64,000 nt of DNA from Laguncularia racemosa (GCA_037954665.1 JBBMOL010000609.1:1-64000); one strand, 5' to 3'; shown: positions 1-12,292, numbered from the stretch's first letter. Notes: generated by a model from the sequence alone, not told the origin. Translations and numbers: made by a program.

Positions 1-1995
1 CAAACTTGTCATATCATCTATGATTTTGAAAGAGAATATAATATTATATGCGAATATAAATGAAAAAAGATCAAGTTTATAGAAGGCTTGTGTTTTATAG
101 GCATGTATAGATTCCGTCCTGTATAAACACAATAATTGTAGATGAATTAGATTCGTATTATAGCTTATGGGAGAAATTTATTATTAATCAAGTTGTAATA
201 AACACAATAATTGTGTTTTGGGTCTCTAACTTTTATTATACGTCAAGACCTTAACAATTCTGACTGATCTTGAGCATCAATAATCGATTGTTGAGGCGAT
301 TTAACTGTTATTAATAATCATATTTTTTTATGTTTATTTATTGGCACTTCATGTAAAGCCACTTTCGACTTGGACTTTCAGCTATTGTAGACTCTTTTAA
401 CTCTCTATATTTGGGGATCTCATTACGATTGCATCAAGCTTAAATAGCCTCCTCCGTTCACCTATGACAAATCCATATGGGGCTACTGGGATTGCACTAT
501 TTTTCCTGTATATGTGATCATTCTACATATAATTCCTCCTTTTATGAGAATCGTTCAAAAGCGATACTAATCCCTCACATTCATCAGGATACTTGCCTGC
601 CACAGTTGGCTATGGTGAATTCCGTATTTTCATATTTACAGTGTATTTGTTTCGAAAGATATGTTTTCAGCATTTAATATAATTAAAACTTTAGACTCTT
701 TAAATATTATTGTTATAATATTAAGATGTTATGGTTACTAGTGGATTTTAGCAATAAGTAATAATTATGGGAAGTGCTATTAGTGGACACCGACGGCTAG
801 CGGCTGTGATTTAGCATCATGGACAGTGTCAATAAAAAGGTTGGAAAGATAAAAACATTATTATGATTTTTCATTAGCATTTTTTTTGTGGTTATCAACT
901 GCTACCATTGTCATCACATTTCCTCTTACCAATAAAAGTTAACTTTTACAACCATTTGAGCTTACCACAGTAGTAGTAGACAATTCTAGAACTTTAATTG
1001 TAATAAGCTTCGAAAAATAATTGATGAAACGTGTTACCCAAAACAAACACACTTTTAAGTTTTAATCGATTTTCGAAACTATTGTTTGCCACTCTGTCAA
1101 TTGCAGTATTACTGGAGGATTGCTCTTTTGTGTTGTGGAACAAAAAGCCGAAGGAACCCGGCATCATTGAAAGTCTAAGTGGCTGTGAGTTTAGAAGCGT
1201 TAAGGCCGCCACATAATATTCAGTTTGATTCGGGAGTGCTATCAAGCCTTTGTTCACATAAATATGTTTGATTTGTCTCTTTCTCTCTCTCTAAATCTAC
1301 TTCTTTCGTGTAATAAAATCTTATATGTTTGAAAATTATTTTATTTATATCTTACTTTTGTTTTAAAGTTCAACTAAATGCAATATAATGTTGAAAAATA
1401 AAAGAAACTGTCCCATCATTATTGTTCTAACATTTCGGAGCTAAAGAGAGAAAAAAATAACTGAAGGCTCCAATCCTTGATAGAGTATCTGATCTTTTGG
1501 AAGCAACTCACTTTATTGTGTAGGACCTCCATGGATAAACGTGGCCTAACAATTATAATGGAGAGGTGACTCTGCACGAAATCTAGAAAATTACAATTCT
1601 TTAATTGTAAGATGGACAAATAAGGAGAAGATCTTTGTTAATGGGAAGAAGAAAAGTCCAATCATTATGGAAAATAAAACTATTTATTAGGTTATTTAAC
1701 TTTGTACCAGAGTGTATATGTAAGCGAAATCATTTTCGATACAATGCATTGTTTCAAATAAGAGTTCTTGAAACGAACTTGACCTTAACTAGCTTTTCCA
1801 TTTTTCCATTGCTCGTGTTTTAATTGGCAAAAAAATGGCGCTTTATCATTCGGTGGTATTTGTTTTTGTATGTAATTATAATTTCATTTTATTGCTATCT
1901 TATTTTATTAAATGCTCTATTTTTAACTGATGCAAAATATATATAAAATAAGAAAAAAAGGGGTTAATACAACCTTTTGTATTAGGTTCGAGAAT
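1..1995. other. Intergenic DNA, no gene recognised
   Basis: AT-rich sequence with only short open frames on either strand (for example the overlapping pair at 994-1257 and 1031-1216). None resembles a known family, and none has convincing splice context. I see no repeat shared with the rest of the window before about 1996, where the tandem unit begins. Confidence 0.6.
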
Positions 1996-4573
1996 TTATA
2001 AAACCTTCATCTCTTGAACAGAACATTTTACACATACCACCATGCAGCCACTACAGCGATATCGTTACTCCTCTAGCTTTCCGCATTTGGGAGTTTTATA
2101 TGCTTTTATTTTTGATGAAGTACATTTCCAATACATCATACACATGGTTGTAAACATTTCGCTTTTTTCCTTCTTATCTAATACAATTACGTGCATAATA
2201 CGATTCAGTTAAAGATACAAAGATAAACATGAATCTAACCTAAAAGATTAATGATATGAACTTTTTTTTTTTTAATCTCAATACAATTTTATGTAGCGGC
2301 ACACATTTAAAATAAAATAAAATAAAAAAAAATTGCCTACTAACATGAATCATTCACTCCAGTTTTCGCTATATACAAAGTGAAGGAAGTATTTTCTCCC
2401 TATCTATCCTATATTTGCTCCATCTTCTCCGGATTCCTATCACATACTACTGCATATAACATTTCTATTTATATATCTTATAATCAAGGGTTTTCTAACG
2501 TAGGAAAAAGAAAAATCTCGATCTAAACATGGATCCAAGAGTTTCATGGTAGATCCTTGGGTTTTGGACTTTGTTTCTATTTTATGTCATTTAGGACTGC
2601 ACATAGAAGTGTGAGCTTATGGTTCAAAGTTGCTGTCTTAGGCCATTTATTTGTTTAGGCCACTTGACATTGCTTTTGAGAAACTTCCACAAATTGCAGA
2701 TGAACGTCATCCAACTGCTACTACACAAACCCAAATGGAATCATTCAGGACTTTGTGTTCGTTTATATGGTGGATATCGCTTTTGCTTTAGACCATTTCT
2801 TGATGCATGACAAGAACTAGCCTATCTAATGTGCAATAATCCCTTTGAATGAACCATGGTCCAACTGTGTAAATGCTCTATCTATGAATCCTATATTTCA
2901 CGTAAAATAGATTGTTGAAATAGCCCTATAAAAATAAAACAAACATAAGGTTATTGAGTAATTATCCCTAGCTGATAACCATCGGCTTTTCCGCCATTAT
3001 ATTTAAACATCCTCTTTTTTTTTTTCCTCTCTCTCTTTCTCTCCCCTCGGCACTTTCTTCCCTAAATGGCTCTTAATAAGTCTAAATAATCATAATGCGA
3101 GAAACAAAGATTAAAGTAAGGGAGGAATAGAAAAGACTCAATTAAGAAGAGGATATTTCAACCAATTCTCTCCATGAATTGTCACGGATTACACCATTTT
3201 AGATACAAGATATGCTTAAGTTTCTTTGTATGCTTAAGATTGAAAAACTAATATGGAATTTGGGAGCTATATAGGTGTATCTCTTGATGGAGTTGTTAAT
3301 TAAATGTATGATTAGAGAATCGATCATTGAACCACTAAATAGTCAATCTTGTTTTTAGTATATTTTGTTCTTTAGATTGGGCTTTTGGATTAGTTCCAAT
3401 GTTTAAAGCTGGAAAAGAAGAATTAAGATTTTGATTCTTGTCAATATAAAATGACTTATCGATGAATTGAAATCAAACAATTTTATTCACCAAAAGATAG
3501 ATGTTTTGGTGAAGATTGATATTGGAATTTAGAGTTTACTGTAAGCAAATGTCGAATTAGAGGATTTTTTTTTTTTTTTAAATAGGACAACTAACTGCTA
3601 ACTCAATCTCAACTTGCTCTATAACTAATCAAATATTGATCAGTATCATCTTATAGGTTTAAATATTGAATTAAATTGAGGAATGTTGTAGCTCCTACTA
3701 AATCTTACTTCTACTTTGTTTGATTTACTTGTTGTTATAGTATAATGTAAGACCAATTAATGATGATACCTAATGATTACTAATTTTGGATATGATTTCT
3801 ATTTTTTACTGACTAATAAGGTCCTTATGGAGCGAAAGGCATAGGTTGTGGATTGGCTAATTAAGACTAATTGTGGATGCAAAACATGACCCATTAATAC
3901 AAATTGTTAGCCTTAGATGGTATAATTTATAGTTGTTTAGGCATATAGCTTCACTTGTGTGGGATAAACAAGTATGGTTACTAACTTTTTACGATCAACC
4001 CAAGTTTGGAGACTCAAAAGTTAAGTAGTTAATGAGACTTGGATGGGAGTCATCTAGATAAAGGAACAATAGAGTAAACTACCGATGATTAGATGTATGA
4101 GTAAAAATTAGTGTGAGACCATTACTCTTTATTGTCATGTACTGAGTTCCATCATTATATATGGAATCAATGAGTTGAAGATTGACTTTTTGGATAGGTT
4201 GTGAGTCAAGAATTCACAATGAATCAACTTTCATTATTGAATTGTCGACTAAACCGATATTTTCAACTTTGATTATATTACTCTATACATTTACTTAAGT
4301 ACCTATACCTTACTTTATGTATATCATATGTGATTGTGGTAATGATTGTTCTTGCTTGGTATCATAGTATATTCACTACAGGTTCCTTATTAACAATGTT
4401 TTAAGCACTAAAATATTTTTATTAAAGCTTGGAGAGGGGAGCAGTTGTGTTGATACAGAGCATTGTGTGACCTTGAAGATGTTTTCCAAGGAAAGTTCTA
4501 TGTTTTCCAAAAAAAAATCCCTTTTTGTTGGCAATAAACTCTTATGAAACTTGGACAAAGGGAACTATATTAT
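1996..4573 (+). repeat. Tandem duplicated unit, copy 1 (continues at 10681-10735)
   Basis: This stretch aligns collinearly with 10808-14972. Shared landmarks include CACTACAGCGATRTC near 2050 and 10862, a conserved block around 2600-2715 and 12170-12285, a CT-rich leader before AAATGGCT near 3060 and 13470, and TTGCTTGGTATC near 4353 and 14756. The copy stops at 4573, where a Mutator-like element inserts, and resumes at 10681 with CTATACCCATCAACATCAGC, matching CTATACCATCAATATCAGC at 14973. With insertions removed both copies are about 2.66 kb. I do not recognise a gene. The block at 2600-2800 reads partly as protein in both copies (IAFEKLPQIA), so it may be a gene fragment, but stops and frameshifts follow. 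Confidence 0.8.
4563..4573. repeat. Target-site duplication, left flank of Mutator-like element
   Basis: AACTATATTAT here is repeated exactly at 10670-10680. The other tandem copy has AACTGTGTCAT once, at 14962-14972, in uninterrupted sequence, which is the pre-insertion site. An 11-bp duplication is at the upper end of the 9-11 bp usual for Mutator-like transposition. Confidence 0.85.
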
Positions 4574-4890
4574 AGAAATCCACTAAAATAATATCATTTA
4601 AAAAAAATTTAAAGTAGAGTACCTAAAAAATTATTCTAAAAATAGGTTGCGGATCTAAAACGCGCTTTCAGCTTTGCTAATTTTGGAAAAACTAAAGGTG
4701 CGAAATTGCTTGAAGGCACAAACATGGTTTGCATCTTCAATTTTATTGGATTTTTAAAATGTAAATTATTATAATTTTTAAATTTATGGAAAATAATTTT
4801 TTTTGTTATTGTTATGTAAAATTTTAATGTTTTCAAAACAATAAAAAAAGTAATTTGAGGAAAGTTATAATTGGAAAAAAAATTGATGAT

Positions 4891-6914
4891 TGTCGAGTCT
4901 AATTTCTGAATTCCCATTCCTAATCCGATCTAGACTAGACCCTATGCTCATCTAATGTAGATTCTCGACTTGAATTAGGAATTTCGTTTGATTTTTGGAG
5001 TCGCCACTTAACTGTTGTTGGGAAAATCGAATTAAGACTAAATGAGCGGATTAGTCTTAATTTGGACCACTAGTCGTCGTGATTTCCTCTTCTCGTTTTT
5101 GTGAAAAGAGAAAAAGGGAAAATCAGAGTTTTTAAGTCCGGAGGCTAACCTATTAAAACCTTTATGGTTACCACCTAATCTCTTGAAATTGTTTCTCTTT
5201 AGAAATGTGTTTCTATTTTGTTTCTGTTACTTTTTATTATGTTTTTGAATTATTTCAAGAAAATGATTTTGCATTCATTTTATGGGTTGACCCGAATGGG
5301 TGCCTACGTACCTGCTACTTAGGATCAAACAAGCCGTAGTTCGCTTTTCTGAAAACTTTAAGTTGGTTTGTGAATTTTAATTTTGAAATCTATTTTGATT
5401 TATGTTCTTACCATTTTTGGGATTTTTTTCTAAAAAACTTCTAAGCCTAAGCTCTGATTTTATTTTGAAAATGATTTTAGGGAAAAACATCAATTTTGGA
5501 TTTATTTGAAGAAAAGGATTTTTCTAAGTGCTAAAACTCATTTTTTTATGATTTTTGTGATTTGTTTGTTATTTTTGTGATTTCTAAGAATTTTGTGGAT
5601 TTTTGTGATTTTTGGGAATTTTTGTTGATTTTCGTGATTTTTGGGATTTTTGGGAATTTTCTATCCTATTTTGACATCTAAAATTTTATTCTTATTTTCC
5701 TAATATTTTTTATTATTTTTCTATATTTTATTATTTATTTTACATTATTAAATCCTAAAAAACCTAATTTCTACATTTTCCTATTTATTGAAAATAAAAC
5801 CTAAATCAACAAATAAATAAATGGCTAAAGAAATAACAAAATAATAAATAACACATAATAAATAAATTCGGAATAAATAAATAAATAAATAAAATATGGA
5901 AAACCCGATTTACCTGGACTTGGGTCGGTGCGCGGGTCGGGTCGGTCGGGTCGAATCAGATCGATTGAACACGGCAACGGGGAAGGCTCGTTCACAGCGT
6001 TCTGGTGGCCTTTTGCAGCGGGTGAGGTGTCGAATCCTAGCTTCTAGAGGTTGCTGAATCCAATGGTGGCGGTGGTTTGCTCCCAGATCGCCTCCTGGTG
6101 GTGGTTCAACTCCGGCCGGTGCTTCGCGGTTTTGGGTCTCCTCCGATGCTCTTCGATTTGCACTCTTTCCTCACTTTCTCTCAATTCTGATCTGTGCTTT
6201 GGCTTCCTCTACTCCTCCTCTATTTATGGGCACTTGAAACCGAGTTGGATAAGCTCGGATTTCCTCCGATTGAAGCTGATCGGATTTTCGATTAGAAAAA
6301 CCAACTCCGATTTGTGTCAATTCCTCGATTTGTTGCGATTTGATTCCAATTAGATAATGTTTATCTTATTTATGTTGAAGATCTGTTGGATTTGTGCAAA
6401 AAATTGAATCAAAACGGCCGAAATACGAATTTTTCCTTCCGCCGGCGATCTCGGACCTGAGGTAGACGACGATCACGCGCCCGACGCGTGCGTTTCCTCC
6501 AGCCAATCGAATGCTGCCACGTGTCCTGGATAAGTAAAAAAATTGCAAAACGTGGAAACTGCTCCTCCCGCGATTCGAACCCCTGACCTCGCACCCGCAC
6601 CGCGCCTTAGCCCATGGTTCGGACCAGTTGAGCTAGCTCACTTTCCTGATTTTTCTAATTTCGCAAATTGCATATATGCAATGCGATTTTTCTATTTTTT
6701 TGTATTTTTTGAAAATTCCAAATTTTGTAAAAATTGTTTATTATTTATTATTGCTATTTCTGAAATCATTTTTCAAAATTGATGTGTTTTCCTATTTATT
6801 TTTATTTTTTTGAATATTTTTATTATTTGCTAAATTAGGGAAAAATTGGGAAAAATTGAAAATTGATTATTATTGATTATTACTCATTCCTAGGGCAAAA
6901 ATGGGGTGTTTACA
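4891..6914 (+). mobile_element. Solo LTR (2024 bp) nested in the MULE
   Basis: It begins TGTCGAGTCT and ends GGTGTTTACA (TG...CA). It is bounded by identical ATGAT pentamers at 4886-4890 and 6915-6919. There is no internal retroelement domain and no second LTR nearby, so it is the product of LTR-LTR recombination. Part of the left end (GGAGTCGCCACTTAAC near 5000, and the tract around 5290-5340) resembles plant Ty3/gypsy-type LTRs. A TATA-like TATTTATGGG near 6220 suggests plus orientation. The segment 5920-6640 is much more GC-rich than its surroundings and contains a tRNA-like sequence. Assignment to gypsy rests on remembered similarity. Confidence 0.8.
6561..6642 (-). other. tRNA-like sequence with A-box and B-box inside the LTR
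   Basis: Read on the minus strand this stretch contains TAGCTCAACTGG, close to an RNA polymerase III A box, and about 40 bases later GGTTCGAATCG, close to a B box. The order and spacing are those of a tRNA or a tRNA-derived SINE head. I could not fold convincing acceptor and anticodon stems, so it is not called a functional tRNA gene. It may be a captured tRNA or SINE piece, or a pol III-like module typical of this LTR family. Confidence 0.5.
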
Positions 6915-7389
6915 ATGATTATTAAAAAGTTTAGAAACAATTGTGAAAGAAAATGTGAAAACATAGATAGAAAAATAGAAAAAAAAAATATTTGAAAATG
7001 TTAAGAAATTACAAAATTAAAAATATTAATATACAAGAATCACCAATGTCCATGAAAGATCTACCTCCTATCGCATTAAAATAGATGGATGAAATGGTCG
7101 AGGTTTCATCTAATTTGTATAATGAAAACAGAAAATATTAGCATTATAAAGGTAATGATTTGATATCATAAATATGTAAGGGTAAGCTAAGATTCAATTA
7201 ATCATGTGTCTAATTATCTAACGTTTACCATTATTATGTCAATGTATGCATGTTCTTCTATTATGGCCTCTTCTCGACAAAGTCCACATGTGATCTTTTT
7301 TAGATACTCCTTAATGTCTATCTCAATGTGATATCTTTTTTTCCTTGGGTTCTCCTTTTTCCCTACAAGCTTTGGTGTTAGAAAGAGTG

Positions 7390-9470
7390 ATGGAAACTAT
7401 ATCGGCTCCCAATTGAATTTGTTGCCTATAGGCAAGAAGTATGTCCTATATATAAGCTCTTGGTGAGTTTACTTGTACCAATTTGGTATAGATGTTGAAA
7501 TATCGAGTTTGACTGAAACAACTACTGCATAGGTGTGAGAGTATGGGATTATGTATATTTGCCACTTTTAGCAAGTACATGTGTTGTAGGCAAAGTTAAT
7601 AGTGTGTGTTTGACCCCCTTCTCTCAACCCTCTTGCTACACGACGACTATTGGTGAGCACTTTAAAAATTCTCTCTTGCTTGCTATAGTTAATGACCCTA
7701 TAGTTATTAGCATGTAAACTCCATCTGTTTATCTTTTTGATGATATATTTGGTAAAGATTCTATCATTCGCCATATTTCTAAGCACTTTCGATTGCTTGT
7801 TGATGAAATAACTCATGCAACTATAAAAAGTCTTCTTCACCAAAGCAATTATGGATAACCCCCAAGGTCTTTTCAAGATAGAATTATAGTTTTTGACAAT
7901 GTTGGAGGTCATATACCTAAACTAATAGCAACCTTCATGAGTTAATGTCTAAATCTCCATCAATACGTCGTCAAACCAGGTTGAGGCATTAAGCTTAATA
8001 ATCCTCACCTGGTCCATTAAATAGTTCAACTTTCAAACTTATGCTTGCAACTCGGCATATGTAACTAACTTCTTATGTTGTATATTTTTGCGTGCCTTAT
8101 TGAAGTTACTTGCAAGGTGTCATAAACAAAACCGTCACACTGCAAATGGAGGGCACTATCCGTTGGCTCGGGCTTCAACTACCGACCTAAAGCTAGGGTG
8201 TTTATCTGATATTAAGCAAATGGTTTTACGATTTACAACTTGTGCATATACTTCCCATACAAAAAGTTCCATCAATGGTAACAACTAGTCTAAGCAATCT
8301 CTACGCTATAATGTACAACTCAAATGCCTAGAAAACCTACTTAAGAGTAGATGCCTCGGGGGTATCCGACCTTCTCCACCCTCAATCAACTCGTGTTTTG
8401 GGATTCCTATTTTTTTATAGTGTTTAGAAGTTTAGGGAGTTTATTGTAAGACATTTCCCAATTCTTGCCCTCTAAAACCTTTCTCTTACTTATCTTGTAA
8501 CCAAATTCTTGTTTAACAACAAAGGTAAGCTCCACAAACTTCATATTAAGATTTTTCCTGACAAGATTTATAGTCTGGTTTGCAAGAAGATTACAATCCA
8601 ATTGAGGGTGATTACAACTTGTCATCGGGTTAATGCATGCGTGTGGACCCTCAAATCTAATAACTATGAATAGCCCTTATAACTTCTTCTTTTGGGCTCG
8701 AAGCCTCTACTTACAATCGTCTTCTCTTTTCAAATAATAAATAGATTAAAGTTACAATGATTCTTCACATGATAAGCCTTAACTACTTAAACCACATCTG
8801 CCTTTTTCTTGAATCTCATGCCCAACTCATCACTATTGCTCGAACCATTGCACATTGCATTTTGCTTTAACTCGAAATAGATGTAATCATCATCATTGCC
8901 AACATTGTAGTAAGGAACATGATCTTTAACTACCATATTAGGTGGTTTAATCTACCTTGATTAATATATTACTTGTGTCGAGTATGCAAATATGATTGGA
9001 GGATCCTCTTTAGGTATACCATCTCTATTATTTTCACTTTCCTCATCTTCCTCTTTAGAGCTCTCCTCATAATCGGAACTTTTCTCCTCAATACCTATTC
9101 TCACATTAGTGTCGGCTGCAGTTTCTGCACCTAAAAGTATCGTGTAGAGATCACGTCTGTTTAGTTGTTATAACACTAGAGTAACTACTCCGTCTACTTC
9201 ATCATCATTCAATAGTGCCTTTTCATAGGGGTTCCAACATATGTTTGAAATGTCAATGGATTGGGAGGCATTTCCTTCAAAGAATTCAATTGTTTCAATC
9301 AGATTTTCAACATCATCATTATCTCTAATTGTTATCAAAGCATAAGATGTATTGCCCTCATAGAAAAGAGGACGCTTATGAATTATCTCAATATCCACTT
9401 CGGTTGGATCGACTCCAATACTCTAGCATATTCTATGTAAGAATTTGGTATAATTCATATTCTTCTTCAT
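7390..9470 (-). pseudogene. MURA-type Mutator transposase pseudogene
   Basis: Fragments in N- to C-terminal order run leftward. Around 9168-9470 is the N-terminal region typical of plant MULE transposases (YALITIRDNDDVENL). Around 8407-8660 is the zinc-finger-flanking segment (HPQLDCNLLA, EFGYKISKRK, WEMSYNKLP). Near 8258-8285 one frame reads VTIDGTF, carrying the first catalytic Asp. Near 8190-8230 another frame reads ICLISDKH, with the second Asp. At 7568-7912 is the C-terminal part (MTSNIVKNYNSILKR, ALVKKTFY). A SWIM-like CTC...SH segment follows near 7500-7575. The usual Glu in the SN-x-x-E position reads Lys. The TIDGTF and ISDKH motifs are much closer than normal, which implies an internal deletion as well as frameshifts and stops. 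It is inactive and probably once mobilised the surrounding element. Confidence 0.8.
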
Positions 9471-10587
9471 TTTCAACTTCTTAATTAGATCTCCATCATA
9501 TTTCAACCTTTAGTTACTACCCATAATATTTCCAAATGCATAGATTATTAATTTTACATAATCACCCATTGTTATCTTATCTATAATATATGTAAATTAT
9601 CAACTATTTGATAAAAAACAGATAATATCGATTTTTTTTTAAATTTACAATGCATAGCATTGATCTTTTTCTTACCATGCAACAAAAAAAGAAGAAATTT
9701 ACGTTTTAATTTTAATTTTAATTTTTATTACAAGATTTCATAATAAAAATTGGAAAATTTAAATAATAACACAATAAAAATTATTTTACAAAAAAATTTT
9801 GAAGTTTTTTTTTTGGAATTATTCAATTACAATTTTTTTTTATAACAATATAGATAGTAAACCTAAATTTGATATTTAAAAATAATATGAAACTTTTCGT
9901 CAACATAATATTGATCTTATTTCCATACTAATGGAAAAATTAACTACCTCATGTTATGTATTACAAGATCTACATAAATCATGTTTAACACATTACAAAC
10001 TAACAATAAATAGTAATATATATTTAAAAAAAATAACATTACGGCAATAATTTTCTCAAACACTAAAAACTAACACAATAACAAAAAAAATGAAAAAAAA
10101 ACTTCCACTTTTTTCAAAATATATACCAAAATGTAGATTAATTAAGTTTTTTTTTTTTTTGTCAAGGAAATTGTAGATTTCAACGAACTCATTCAAATCC
10201 CATTATTTCGTGTCTGCACAAGAACTTTTTCTTCTTCTTGCGAATGAGAAAAAAAAAATGAAGAAATGGAGTTTGTAGAATGCAAAATGAAAATAAATGT
10301 ATTCTGTTTTTGTATTTGTATTATTAATTTGAAATATTGTAGTGTCCGTAACTTTATTAAAGTAGGTTTGCATGCATTTGTTTTTTCAAGTTTGTAGATT
10401 GTAGGCTTGCAGTGCACATGTAGACGGTGGATTTTTCATAAAAAAATTAAAATAAAATAAAATGGACGATGAGATTAGTTGTATGGGAAATGATGGTGTG
10501 TGCTGAAAGCATGTATACTTGAAGGCATAGACCATGTTTGTATATTTAGTATAAATTGTATTGAAAGTATATTATGGATTCACGATT
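9471..10587. other. Internal non-coding part of the MULE
   Basis: Extremely AT-rich DNA between the start of the transposase and the right TIR, with long T and A runs. No gene seen. Confidence 0.6.
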
Positions 10588-10669
10588 TTTAAACTTATTT
10601 TTAAAATAATTTTTTTAGATATATTATTTCATAATTAAAAAAATAATATTATTATTTTAATAGAAAGCC

Positions 10670-10680
10670 AACTATATTAT
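10670..10680. repeat. Target-site duplication, right flank of Mutator-like element
   Basis: Second copy of AACTATATTAT (see 4563-4573). The sequence after it (CTATACCCATC...) continues the interrupted tandem unit. Confidence 0.85.
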
Positions 10681-11307
10681 CTATACCCATCAACATCAGC
10701 AAGTCTTTCCAACTTCCAACCTTCTTACGCTCTAAGCCTAGTTACCAAGTTAGATGTACTTTATCGACGCCAATGATCTCGGAATTTCCTCCCACAATTT
10801 TTTTTTTTTCTTAAACCCGCTTCTCTTAGATGGAACAATTTACACATACCCCTATACAACCACTACAGCGATGTCCGCTAGCTTTCCGTGTTTGGGACGT
10901 TTATGTGCTTTCAATTTCATTTCTCCCAAAGTCCTTTTTGTTTCTTTTATCTTTTTCACTGTCCATTCATGCTTCTTCGGTGAAGTACATTCCAATATGT
11001 GACACACATGGTTGTCAATATTTCTATTTTCTTTTATTTCGTTTCTAATACAATCATGTACGCGATAGAATTCTGTATAAGATATAAAGATAAACATGAA
11101 TCTGGCACGAAAAATCTTAATTTGAACGTTTTTTTTTTTTTTATCTGTGTATAATTTTATATAGTGATACATATTTAATATAAAGTGAGATACAAACATT
11201 ATCTATTAACACAAATCGTTCACTCTACTTTTTGTTTTCTAAAATATGTATATTCTTTCAATTTCAATTTACAAAGTGAAGGAAGTATTTTCCCTTGTAC
11301 TTATTCT

Positions 11308-11973
11308 TAGGGGTGGGAATGATTGAGATCGATGTGATTTGTTCCTTCAATCCAACCAAACTATATATTATGATTCATTTTTTTCTTAAATTAACCTAAC
11401 CATACAATGTGATTTGTAATTTTTTTCTAACATAAAAAATAAGGTTTAGTTTATGGGTCAAATCATTTTTACATATATTATTATTATTATTTTCTATATA
11501 TAAGTTAATATATCATAGAAAATTGTACTTGACACAAAAAATTTAATTTTTTTAGCATTTATTTGATATTAACTAGCATCTTCAAGATTTATTTGATACA
11601 TTTAAGGAGATTTTATTGTCTTACTTAAGATAATCTTAATTTATATATTAGTCAGTAAACAAAAATAGACAATAAAAAAAGTTATTCGATAAAAGCAAAA
11701 TAAGAGAAGTAATTAAATAAGTAATATAATATCCTCTTTTTTAATTATACAATTCCACATTTTCACCAACATATTCTTTTTATTTACTTCTCACTATTTG
11801 GTTCAGTTTAAAACAATTCAATTTAGTTTGTAATTTTTTTGAACCTTAAAAAAGGGCTTGGTTCAATTCATAATTTTTTTGAAGCTAAAAAAATAATTTG
11901 AACCTAATTTACAGTTTTGTTCAGTTTGGTTTGATTTGATTCACAGTTTGATCGTTTTTTTTTTCCACCCCTA
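11308..11973. mobile_element. hAT-like non-autonomous element, 666 bp
   Basis: The termini are TAGGGGTGGGAA and, inverted, TTCCACCCCTA. The flanks CTTATTCT (11300-11307) and CCTATTCT (11974-11981) agree at 7 of 8 positions, as expected for an 8-bp hAT duplication. The paralogous unit lacks the insertion: sequence is continuous there at about 2396-2412. There is no coding capacity; the interior is rich in GGTTTG/GTTCAG-like runs common to plant hAT MITEs. Confidence 0.85.
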
Positions 11974-12292
11974 CCTATTCTATATCCACTTCATCTTCTT
12001 CGGATTCGTTTCACATACTACTACATATAACATTTCTATTTATATATCATATGATCGAGGGTAGTCTAACATAGAAAAAAAAAATCCCAATCTAAACATG
12101 ATTCCTAGAGCTTCATGGTATATCTTTAGATTTTGGGTTTTGTTTCTATTTCATGTTGTTTAAGACTACACATAGAAGTGTGAGCTTATGGTCCAAAGTT
12201 GTTGTCATGGCCATTTATTTGTTTAGGCCACTTAACATTGCTTTTGAGAAACTTCCACAAATTGCAAATGGACGTCATCTAATTGCTTCTAC

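Larger units (their letters stand above)
4574..10669 (-). mobile_element. Mutator-like element (MULE), about 6.1 kb including a nested solo LTR
   Basis: The element lies between perfect 11-bp direct repeats. Its ends form imperfect inverted repeats of about 80 bp (4574-4654 and 10588-10669). The clearest shared block is CTAAAAAATTATTCTAAAAA at 4609-4628, whose counterpart appears in the reverse complement of 10591-10620 followed by a G-T-T run. Inside, on the minus strand, is a degenerate MURA-type transposase (about 7390-9470). A 2024-bp solo LTR with its own 5-bp duplication is nested at 4891-6914, so the original MULE was about 4.07 kb. Because the TIRs are AT-rich, their exact length is uncertain. 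The target duplication, empty site and transposase independently support the call. Confidence 0.85.

Noticed and set aside
2619..2810. Possible exon with counterpart at 12153-12392
   Set aside because: Both copies share IAFEKLPQIA-like peptide but diverge into stops and frameshifts within 30 codons, and I recognise no family; kept only as a note under the repeat unit.
6051..6353. 100-codon plus-strand open frame
   Set aside because: Lies inside the GC-rich part of a solo LTR, has no recognisable motif, and such frames are expected in GC-rich DNA.
7568..7912. Host gene derived from a domesticated transposase
   Set aside because: Frameshifts, stops and a changed catalytic residue, with intact element boundaries around it, point to a dead transposon.
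9168..9398. Stand-alone small protein on the minus strand
   Set aside because: It is the N-terminal piece of the MULE transposase pseudogene, not a separate gene.
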